From Siderastrea siderea (taxonomy: Eukaryota > Cnidaria > Anthozoa > Scleractinia > Rhizangiidae), in NCBI GenBank assembly GCA_964030785.1, contig OZ034975.1:41271069-41335068 (forward strand): DNA of 64,000 bases. The letters run 5' to 3'. The position numbers were made by a program, and so were the translations under genes. The notes under the pieces were generated by a model. That model was not told where the DNA came from and did no database searches. It saw only the letters and a program-made list of their open reading frames with translations. Positions 20,890 to 32,800 of the stretch are shown one piece after another. Position 1 is the first letter of the stretch, and the number at the start of each line of letters is the position of its first letter.

Positions 20890-23800
20890 CATACATACAT
20901 ACATACATACATACATACATACATACATACATACATACATACATACATACATACATACATACATACGTACGTACGTACATACGTACATACAGACAGACAG
21001 ACAGACAGACTTTATTGAACCTCTCCAATGGGGCTTTTAAGGAACAATAACAAACAAAGGAAAAAATAAATAACAGTAATTAAAAACGTTATTTATAAAC
21101 AATATTTACAATATAAACAAATTTACGTAGTATAACGCCAGCATGCTAACTGAAAGAAAGCCGTCGAGACGTGTCACGGACCATATCCAATGTATCTTGT
21201 GTCGAGTTCAAAATTTCATGTCTTAGAGGTCACAGATTGCTTAGTCTTTTATTGTTTCGAGGTTTTTCGAGACCCTGATGAAACACGAAGCCCGTGTTGT
21301 CGATATGACTTCTCAGTCGCGCATAATAAACAATAAATAATCAACACTTTACTGACAAGCAAAATTTGTTTGCATCTGTGAGCAAAATATTGTGATTAAC
21401 ACGTAGTTGGTTGTTTGCAATGCCAGCAAAAATGCCACGTTTTTCGCAAACCATTTATGGCAACGCTAATATTTGCATTGGTGTCCTTTTCAATCTTGCG
21501 ACAAAGGTACCTTCGGAATCATCCTGTTTCGACTGCCTAAAATTTGTAGAGACAAAAAGATTTCCTTACTGGCCCTGTGCAGGCCTAAGAGTAAACTTCG
21601 AGAAGGTAAATCAGGAAGCGGCAAAGGAAGCGAGTGATAACATTATCTGTTATCAAGCCGGGAAGCGCATGAATTCAAAGATTGCCTTCACTGAGTACGA
21701 AGACTTGAAGAATAGTTGGAGCTTTCCCAACAAGTCTCAGGTGAAAGAGCGAAAAAATTGTCCACAGTGTTTAGCAATGTTCACGAATTGCTCTGTAAAT
21801 GTAAATCTCATGTGAACTGTAAACGAACCATTTTACGAGTAGTGGATACAATTGACTTATAAAGATTTACTAATTTTCTGGAAATTGTGAAATGTGCATA
21901 GTTAGTGGTATATACCACTCTTACTGGGGAGTGGCATACCGTTTTCTACTGGATGTCAAAACGCATGCACGTGATGAGGTATACATCCGGTGATTGGTAG
22001 TTAAAAAATGAATTATTAATAACTTTGAGATGTAATGAAGGACTAACTCCTCGAAACAATTCTGTTTCACGAGAGATATCTCTTCTTTTGAGGAGGCTTG
22101 ATATTTTGTCAATAATAATGTGACCTTGTCCAATGATAAATAAACTGCACCCTTAAAGAAGTGCTCCTTTCCAGAGATATAAATATTTTGACAAACCAGT
22201 GAAATGCATACCTTTTTTACAGTCTTGTCCTTCGGAAAATGGATTACAGTCTTCTTTGCCTTCTGTAGGTCCTAAGGTAGGTAGAAGGAATAAAGTAATG
22301 CTTTCAGGTAACGGGTATAAATCATGGGCATTTCATTAACAGACTTCTGTCTGCGTGACATCAGGGAGGACGACTTTTGGGAAAGAAGGTTAAGTCAATA
22401 AATTTATGCAAGGAATGAGTGAACAACTAACTGAGATTGGTCAAATAAAACTGGCTCCTATGAAGTGAATGACCATGTGGTGACCCACTTATCTTCTTCT
22501 AATGCATGCTACAAGCAATGATGGCTATAAGAAGAGCTAACACAACCACACCAGCTACTGCACAGAGAGCAATCAAGGTAGGCTTGGCTAAAAAAGAAAC
22601 GAAGAAAAGGTAACGAGATACGCCATTTTAAAAGTGAAAGACGTGGTGAAGACGTGAAATAATGGCAAGGGACTGAGAAGGAGAAAGCACGGTCAGGAAT
22701 GACTAACATTGAACGAAACATTTACATGGGATAACCCCAGCGTACTAACTGAAGGAAACCCGTCGAGTCGTGTTATACTGACCATATCCATTGTAACCTG
22801 TGTCGAGTTTAACATTCCGTATCTTAGGTCACAGCTTGCTCGGTCTTTTCAGGAGGGCGCCAAAGCATGATGTAATGCAGGATTAACTCCTGGAAAAAAT
22901 TCTGTTTTACAGGAGATATCTCTTCTATTAAGGAGGCTGTTGATATTTTGTCAATAACAATGTGACTTTGCCCATCGATAAACAAACTGCACCTTTAAAG
23001 AAGTGTCCTTCACAGAGATATAAATATTATGACAAATCAGTGAAATGCATACCTTTTTTACAGCCTTGTCCTTCGGAAAATGGATTACAGTCCTCGTTGT
23101 CTTCTGTAGGTCCTAAGGTAGCTAGAAGGAATACATACATCACCTTCACCTTTATTTCACCTCGGATTTACAAGGGTATGCTTTCAGGTAACGGGTATAA
23201 ACCGCGGACATTACATTAACAAGCTTCTGTCTGCGTGACATCAGGGAGGACGACTAATGGGGAAGAAGGTCAATTCAATAAATGCAAGGAATAAGTGAAC
23301 AACTAACTGAGATTAGTCAATTAAAACTGGCTCGTTTTATGCTTTCTTAGTTTAATGTCGCAAACACTCTTTGTGCTGGGTATTATGTGTAATTGTTTTA
23401 AGATATAGGGGAACAGCAACTCACCTTCAATCAGGCCTCCAACTTGTATCTCACTTACTACAAGCTCGCCAAGCTTTCCATCTCTAGTTGCCTCCATCAC
23501 CAGATCGTCTACGTCATACTGACTAACGTCCTGATTGAACGCCAGTTGCAAATCAACAATCACACTTCCCTTCCTGTTAGAACATTAAAAAACAAGTGAG
23601 TGTATGATGTAAAGAAACATTCCAAGAAAAAACACTATTTACAAGGCTAAAAAACGTTTAAAAATGGAAAACCAAACGTTTTCGACTAATTAAGTCATCT
23701 TCAGGGTAAAAAGACCGTCCGCTATGTGCATATTTTTATATGTTTTAAGTGATTCCCGATGGGAACAGTTTCGCAACGTAATCTTGAATGAACTTGTTTG

Positions 23801-26800
23801 TTCAAACTGGGGCTCCACTGTTGGATTATTAGGCCTTCAATAACTCTGCACTTGTGAAAAGAATGGGCTGTACCAAGTATTCGCCAACTAAAAGAATGAG
23901 ATGGATTCTCGTGTAGGTGACGGGCAGGTTCAGAGTCATTACAAGGGTTTGAGTGTTCATGAATTCGCACTTCAACAGTCCTCATGGTCTCACCTCGATG
24001 TAATTGTCGCCACAAGAACAGTCCCCTTTGTAGACAACTTGCGATCTGTGAATGGTTTTATCTTTCAAATTGAAAAGACTTTTAATTTGTCTTGTTTGCC
24101 AAAGGACGATGAAAATGAATTTGAAACCCGTGAACTTGTTCAGCTTGGAGATAAATGTTTTGCTGAGTCTTTCATTTCTGTTACAGTAAGGTAGCTTGAT
24201 GAAAATCTTCTTGCGCTCTTCAAAAAAGAAACTCGGAATTAAGTTTTCATCTACGGATAAATCTTCCAGAAATCTTTTCACTGTGTGAGAAATAAAACGT
24301 TTGGGGTATCCCACATTTAGAAAGGTTGTTTCCAGTGTTTTCAACTCGCTGTCAAAATTGGAAGAGATGCGCTTAGTTCTATGAAGAGCACCAGCTGTAA
24401 TACAATTTCTTTTCCATTTAGTGGGGATTTCTGATTTCCAATGCGTTGGTAGTTTTCCTGGTTTCTTGTAGACTCGGCAGTTGAACTTGTCATCATAAGT
24501 AAATGCAGTGTCGAGGAAATGGTCGGGGTTTTCTTCGACAGTGAAAACGATGTTAGGATGGTAACTGTTTAGACGCTCAAGCAGGTCATCAGGCGCTCCT
24601 TTCTACTTCTTGGAGAAACAATCATCAACGTACCGATCGTAAAAAGGTGGGTTATAGGGTCGGACAACGTCGGACTCTAGTTTAGCCATGAAGATATTTG
24701 CAAGGACTGGAGATAAAGGGTTTCCCATACAGCAACCGTCAGTTTGTTTGTACAGGTGGCCATTGAAGCTGAAGACTGTGCTCTTGGTGACATTACAGAG
24801 AAGACGCTTGAAGAGAAGTTTAGAACTGAGTTTAGGTAGTTTGTTGTGTGAGTAGATTTCTTCGAGGATGTAGTCAATGGTGTCATCAAGAGGTACTTCA
24901 GTGAAAAGTGAGGAAACATAGTATGAGACTAGGACTTCGTCATCACTGAGGGTTCCGTTGTTAAGACGTTGGCAAAGTCCGTGGTAGTTTTAATAAAAGG
25001 TGCCGCAAGTGCGGACTATTGGACGGAGTTTGAGTTTTTCTTTTGTGATTTCACCAGGACTGTTAAATTTATGGGTTTTGGCAGTCCCATACAGGAAAGC
25101 GGGTTGGTTAGAAGTCGGTTTGATCTTTTCCAAAGGCAGAGTTGATTTGAAGTTACGAGTCAGGAAGTTTTGGAAGGAAAGGTCTTTTTTTACCCTGAAG
25201 ATGACTTAATTAGTCGAAAACGTTTGGTTTTCTTTTTTTAAAGCGTTTTTTAGCCTTGCAAATAGTGTTTTTTAAATCATAAGCGATTATTATGGATATT
25301 ATTCCAAGAAAAGTTTCCTGTCTGGTTCGAACTTCCTGAGAAAATTGAAAAAATTACTGCTGCGACAAAAAATGCCAGGATAAAGAAAACTATATTGTGC
25401 AAGTACATAAGGCAACCTTAAGGCCCTCATATGCGAGGTTACTGTTTTTTTGCAATACAATGCAACACAAGTTGCGGATGAAATTGCTAGTGAAATACCC
25501 CCTCTTACCAAGCTGTAAAACTTTAGGTCAGCGACTTAGTTTTTCAGATTAATTAGAACAACTGAAATTTGGAGGGGTTTTGGTGGATCTTTGATTTTGC
25601 AGTTGTAACCGCTATGACATCGTACTCAGCTTTAAAGTATTGCTTGAAACAGAGATGTAAAGATATTCAAGGTTTTACACGTGGTCAGAAATACATTTTT
25701 AAAATCTTTCTCGTTTCAGAAAAAGACACAAAATAGTAAACAAGAAGATTCCTTTGTTTGGAAAACATTTCATTTCAGTTTATTTTGTTGGTGTTCAAGA
25801 ACAACCCTTCTTTTTGATAATAAACAAGAGCCACAGTGGCTTTTAGCAAAAAAGTGTTTGTGATGTATTTATATTGCTACGAATCAAAGTTGAATGAAAA
25901 TAGATGGACAAGACTTCAAATCTTTTCTCATGACTTCAACATCTAAGCTTGATTGTCATGTGATAAAAAACTGCACACTTACTCTTAAATTAAGTCCAAG
26001 AGTCCAGACAGTAAAGAAAAATTTCCCGTCAGTTAAAACTAACCACGCAATAAAGGAGAACTTAATAATAATAATTTAATGCTTATTCGGCGCAAATTAA
26101 CATACGGATATGATCAAATGCGCCTTACATCAAATGCGCCTTGATACTTACCGTATCAAACTCTCCTCCCTTTGCCGGAATAAAAGTTAACATTTACTCC
26201 GATTCAACCACAAAACCTAAACGAGGGTCGTAATGATGCTTTAACTAAACAAAACACGGAAAATAAAGGAATGAATGAATTTACCAAGTATTGACTTACA
26301 TGTTTGTTCCCTTGGAACTGGTTTAAGACAGCGATAGCGTTCTAGATAAAGATTTCTTCTTTCTTTCCGCAATCAACCTCAAACTGAATAGTTATGACAG
26401 AATATTTTCGCCACGAAGAAACACTTAAGTGCCACTTTGCCAAGAAAATCTTCGCAAATCCTGACAAATGTGGTGCAAAATTCTCCAGATTCACTGTATA
26501 TTTTGAAACCGGAGGTACATTTAGCGTCATTCAGATCTAGTTGCCTTTGTCGCTGCTTAAGAGACAAGAGTCGCCTGTATTTGTTTCATCTAAATACACA
26601 CATATATGCTAAATTACACACACTTTGTTTAATTGAAGAAGCTTATGAGTCAAATACCTTGCACTACTGTAGCAAAGAAAAAGGAACTCACAAGTAAAAA
26701 AACAGATAGCAAGTCGAAAAAGTAAAAAAATTCACGTATTCTTCCCCGCAATTCTATGTCATCTCGCCCGCCAATTCGCCGAGGAATGCCCCCCCAAACT

Positions 26801-29800
26801 GAGCGTTGCTGAAAAAGTAGCTTGTGAATTCTCACGTGCGTTGGCCGACTGCTTGGCGAGAAGCCCGAAAATTGTCCGAACTTATAACGTATCAAATCGT
26901 ATGGACTTTTTCAATCCCTGATTATCAACGACATGACCTCGGTATAGCTACGTGTCCCTTTGCTGACATTTCGCTTGTATTCGTCAGAACAAGGAAAATC
27001 GGAGACACTTCGTTTGGACCTGTGCATTATGAGCTATGAAATTTTCTGCCCGAACTGCAGAACTAAGCTCGGTTGCCCGAGCAAAAATATTCTTAAACGC
27101 CTTCTCAATAAGCTTGAGAAACGAAACCTCTCATTTCTCACTCTTTCATTTTCCCACCACTGAAGACCTGCTTATGTGCAAAATTAGAGTCTGGGTATAT
27201 AGCTATTTCAAATAAGGCTGATGGATCAACTCAAGCTTACACGACAAGACCGAAGGGTAGCGTGGATAGTTGCAAATCAGACTTAGTTTGACGGTTGTCA
27301 GAAGTTGGTCGGAAATTTTGAATTTATTAGTACAAGTAATAAATAGGCACCGTCCGATTATTGTCAGGGGCAATCCTGATTTGGCTTTCCATTTTCATTT
27401 GTTAGTTCTTGTCATGAAGTGCAAAAATTCATATTCCATATTTTTCATGACGCTGTTTTTCCTACTTCTAATTTACATACCATGCACGTACTCCACGTTT
27501 ACCCACATATTTTAAATTTCCATCCAGTTTTAACGCAGAAAACAAAAAGATGAGTGGAATTAAGAATTACCTTTCAAACGAAAACTCTATCTGAAAATAA
27601 TTCTTTCAGGTTCTTTTTTTTTTGGTTTAATTTTTATGCTTTAAAAACCCTTTCATATACTTTGCTATTGTACGACAAGCAAGGAACTACTGATTTTGGT
27701 GAACTTAGGCATAAAAATCCCATATTACCCTGCGGTCTTCTCGCGTAGGCATAAGCTTACATCTGACAACGTTAATTGAAATAGCTGTCTTCATTTCATT
27801 TCCCTCTTGTTTGGAGAACTGTACATTCTCGTGTTTTACATAACTTTCGCTTAAATAGCCAATCATGTTCAAACGATATAAAAAGGACCAATGACTAAAA
27901 ATTTATTTAACACTTAAGTTCTTATTCTAGATTCCTCCAACACTGTGTTACATTTGCACTGCTTAGGTCAATGAAATTAATTCTCCCTTTCCCCTCCAGC
28001 CCTCAAACCCAACAAATATGAAAACTAGCAGCAAAGACAGGTAAATTAAAGGTGCTATGTCATCAATTTTTAGGATCAATTTAACAAACCACTTTTGGCA
28101 AAAGACGTACTTTGTTGATGGAAACTGATTGCAATGACAAGATAATGTCAAGATAATAATGGTCCAGATTTGTTTATAACTATTCTACTAGCGCACTGAA
28201 ACTGTAAATGAGAGCCTTCATCCACGGATGGTCAGGATGAAGACGGATTGCAACTTGAAAAAAACCGTGCTGCTTTTTTGTTCACGTTTTCCCTCCTGAC
28301 AAGCGAAAACCATTATAAAGTGATTATGTTTTGCACTCCGTTAAAGAATTCACTTCACGTCTTCCCCTTGAGTTTCTAAGACCATTTTATGTGCAAGAAA
28401 CTGTTCTTAGTTTTGATTTGACCAAACATTATACCCCAAGACTTAAAAAATACGTAAGACACAGCCCTTCTTTTATCTGCGGCTTTATAGTGTGAGGGTT
28501 CTTTGTACAGTAGCTAACTCACCTTAATCTAGTCACCCTACATCTAGCCAATCCGATCCCAGCGAGTTCTTTGGTGCACTGAAATATAATGACCCCAACT
28601 TAAGTATTTAATTGCACTGCACATAATAGAAGAAAGGAAACTATGACACAAACGTTATAATTTTTATTATAATTTTTATCTGACAGACAGTTTTGAAACA
28701 TTATCCACCCCTAACAAAGCCACAAGCTGCTGCTCTACCAGAGAATTCATTAAAAGAATGCTCATCTCACTGGAAGTTTCCTTTTTGGATCAAAACGAAC
28801 GAGAAAATTCCAAACATACCTCCAATCAATTCGCGTTTTTTTTTCTCAGGTCAGGAATTTTTACTAGAGTTCTAATCAACCAGCTTTATAATACAGATTG
28901 AAAGTTGTGTGCCCTTTGATTGACGAAAGTAGGCATGCTTTACAGTATATCAAGGAATGACTTTAGCGTTTGTTGAGACATTTCAACAGAAAATAAAGAA
29001 TTTAAATGACGAGACGTTTCGACGTATATCACATCATTATTTAGCATTGAGTGACATTATCATGAAACTGAATATGAATAAGTGGATGAGAATACTTGCC
29101 ATTTTTTGGAGTGTTAAGTTATGTAAATAACTTAATATGTAGATACTGATATAGATGTTTACGCGATATAGATACTGAATAGATGTTTACGGTGGCTGAA
29201 TCGGAGAGTCCAACTTATTTCGGCACTTTTTAAGGACGGTACCTCCTTTTGTTAATCCTTTCTGCGGATTTAGTGTCTTGTCCGAGATGTTCACGTTTCT
29301 TAAGGAATTTGCCGATTGGAAAAAGCAGATCTTAGCAAGGGCTATCAGAATCCAAAAAGAAATTTGACGTTAGCCATGCATTTTCAGAGATAACTGAGCT
29401 TACATTTTGCCATGCATTCTTTGTATTTTAAAGCTTTTTTAGAATAATGGTTGATTAATTATCTCTGAAAAATGATTGGTTACCCACATTTTTCTTTTTA
29501 GATTGCAAAAACCTTTGCTAAGATCTACTTTCCCCCCATAGTGGTTACCTTTGCAAAAATACCTCTGTATTAAGAGTCACCGTTCTTAAGTACCGAAAAG
29601 TTGCTTGTGAGACCCGGTTTCAACAATGCATGCTTCTTGTGTATGCGTTTCCAAATTGTTAAATTCCGTGAGCTAGCTGTGTTCAGCAACGCGCTGGTGT
29701 AGATGTCAGTTAGTAAAACCAACATAATTAATATCACGATGTCGGGTAGCAGCTCTCTAACTTTTAGGATACTACCGAAAGTGTAGAAAAGCGTGTTTTA

Positions 29801-32800
29801 TTGTTTTGGAGATGAGCTTTGCGAGACAAAACCAACTTATTAATTGAAAGATAACGTTTTTGTCGTGTAGTTATAACTATCTCTAAATCTTGCGAGTTTT
29901 TCATGAAGTAGCAAGGAAGAGTGGCGCTGATGAACTGAATTCACGTATAAGAACAAGTAGCAGCCTCGTCATTTTTAAAAAGCGACTAAAACCATCTCTT
30001 TTTAAGAAAGCTTTTTTATTTACGAATAATTACAACTCATGTAAAGCGCTATTGAATATATTTATTTATAACTGCTGTAGTTATTTGACAATTTTTATAG
30101 GCGTAAATTCATAATTGTGTTAACTTAGTTTTGCTGCAAATGGGTTTATACCAGTACGTTGATGCTATTGTATCAGCTGATCCATTCTGCAGGGTAAATA
30201 AAGTTATTATTATTATTTATAGTACAATGCTACATTTTGGCATGCTCCCATTAGTCGAAATCAATCACGTGACGCGATAGTGTCTCTCCTCAGAGGACGC
30301 CTATCAGCTAATAGTAGTGCTCGTTCTTGGCAATTTGCGCTCAAAATTTAGCGTTGGACAATAAAAACAATACAGTCCTTCTGTCTCAGGCCTTATGTGT
30401 GATAATTTTCCTAGGAAATTTGATGTTTAAACTTCATATAAGCCCTCAAACTACGTTCTCCGGCTAATATCTGTTGTGAACATCAAATTTCCTCGGGCAA
30501 CCTATCACACAATAGTGCCTTCGACAGAAGAAATCTATTGTTTAATTAGTATTAGCGCTATATGAATTTATTATTATCATTATTATTATTATCATTATTT
30601 TTATTTTTATTGTTACATTTTAATGAACGCTTATCTGGATTCCCTCGTTTCTGGGATTTCTCAAGTTACAGCCCTTCGACACAATAGACATGACAAGAAA
30701 GGACAACTTTAGTTAGGCAGGGTCGCCCTAATTAACAGTAAAAAACTAACACTTACCGCTTTCTCAACTTTCTGGATAAATTTTATAGTCTCCCAGTTAC
30801 TCAGGTCTTCGTATTCTGGTTTGAACTCTTCGTTTTTTAACACAAATCCAGCGACAATCTTATTCATTCGTGTCACTATTTAATGGTAAAGCAGAATAGC
30901 CATATTCAATAAGATATAAATTACGTGGCTTTACCCTTCAAGCCCCAGTAGTGATAAGCATCTTATTTCTCCTTACAGTATCACTACTTGATTTAATATA
31001 CATGTCATCACCAAAGATTAAACCTCCCATATGCTACTAAGGGAATATATGGATAACAGTGAGGAGAACATACATGTTGATATAGCCTGTTCCAGGCGTT
31101 CAGATAGTGGAGCACGAGCGAAGAAGAAAACGAGCGAAAGAGCGGGAAAAAACGAGGGGAGACTGGGGAAGAGGACGAGGGAACGCCTGTGAAATTAATT
31201 TTATAAAGCTCATGACGGTATACCAGAATCTGGTATACCCTCTGATTGGCCAAATTTGACACCTCCTCTCAACACCAGAGGGTTGTTGACGTAGACAAGA
31301 AATGCGATATGGCGTGCCCCTGCGAAGGTCATCCTCCATCGAGTCACGCACGGTTGAATAACTGCACGGCAAGCGCTTGACGACTTCCCAAATGTGGATA
31401 CTTTACAAATGGAATAAAAAGATTGTCTTCACAACGTGTTTCTGGGAAGAGGTCTCATCGCCATTCTTCCAACAGGGTTTGGAAATAGCTTGATCTTTCA
31501 ACTTTTTCCAAGGTTAATCAAGCGAACGCATTGCAAAGAAACGCTGTTTCTAAGACAATTGTGGTCACTCCGCTTGTCGCAATCATGAAAGACCAAGTAG
31601 AACAGCTTCAAAGCACCGGAATTAGAGCGCTGGCTATCGGAGTAGACGAAGAAGAAGACGAAGAAGGAGCAGGAAAATGGATCAGCTGGATTGTTTATGA
31701 AAGTCCTGAAAGCCTGCTGTCTAAGGAATGGAGAAAAGAACAACAACAAACATATCGTAGCCATCGCAATCGATGAAGACGACGAAGCTCATTCCGTCAC
31801 AGAGTGAAAAGCTTTCTATTCATCAATTTGATAAACCGATGTGTACATAAAGTCGTCTGTGATTCTCGTTACCTTTATTGGTCCAGTAGTGGAGGTGACA
31901 TTTGCGTTTCCGTATCGCAGAACATTTTGCAATATTCATTCGGCATGTCATCATCTACTTTTCCCAACGCTTCAAACTCGGGTGAAACCTATTTCGGTGA
32001 GCATAATTACATAACTTTCTTGTTTACTTTGACCTGACCCTGGGTTCATGTTTCTCTGCCGCCGGCGGCGGTCTAAAGTAGGCGGCATGGGCTTTTTAAA
32101 ATTAATTTCACAGGCGTTCCCTCGTCCTCTTCCCCAGTCTCCCCTCGTTTTTTCCCCGCTCTTTCGCTCGCTTTCTTTTTCCTTTTTCGCTCGTGCTCCA
32201 CTATCTGAACGCCTGGAACAGGCTAATGTTGATACTGTGGCTTAAAGAGGTAAGTGGTTTCCTAAGTGGTCTGAATTTTACTACGCAGACCACTGAAACA
32301 AACAAGACAGCCTTACACACAATAAGTAAACATTCACCAGGCGAATTTCATTGGCTCATTCATATTTACTAATCGCTAAAAGACGACAATCGGTTCATTA
32401 CTATGTCCTTAGAAAGTAAAACACCCTCCCCCCCTTCCTTCCTTCCTCCCTCCCTCTCTCCCTCCCTCCCTCCCTCCCTTCCTTCCTTCCTTCCTTCCTC
32501 CCTCCCTCTCTCCCTCCCTCCCTCCCTCCCTCCCTCCCTTCCTTCCTTCCTCCCTCCCTCTCTCCCTCCTTCCCTCCCTCCCTCCCACCTTCCCTTCCTT
32601 GGTTCCTTCCTTTCTTCCTCAACTTACAATTTGCCCAATTAAAACTCTCTTAAGCAATCCCAGGGACCCCCTCCTCCCAAATTTACAACTTCGAATGTTA
32701 TTTGTTGTAAGGGCTAGACACGTTCAGTACAGGAACGGAAACCTAAAAAAAATACTATACACTTTTTACAATATAGGATACCGTATTTACTCAATTAAGC

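Larger units (their letters stand above)
20620..23330 (-). repeat. Tandem duplication of the linker + TM exon block
   Basis: Unit A (about 22495-23330) and unit B (about 20620-22480) align in order: TM exon, an intron block (22745-22850 against 21148-21250), a second intron block (22866-23006 against 22030-22160), the linker exon, and the sequence upstream of it (23117-23320 against 22277-22440). Unit B is longer because it carries a LINE tail and about 770 bp of extra DNA. Divergence is moderate in introns and lower in exons. Confidence 0.85.

Noticed and set aside
20836..21028. Periodic 60-codon ORFs
   Set aside because: They are translations of the ATAC microsatellite.
29915..29950. Hammerhead ribozyme core (CTGATGA at 29922)
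   Set aside because: No GAAA box or matching stems at the right distance; the sequence is coding in the LINE tail.
32401..32642. Proline/serine-rich and glycine/arginine-rich ORFs
   Set aside because: They are translations of the CCTT/CCCT low-complexity tract.
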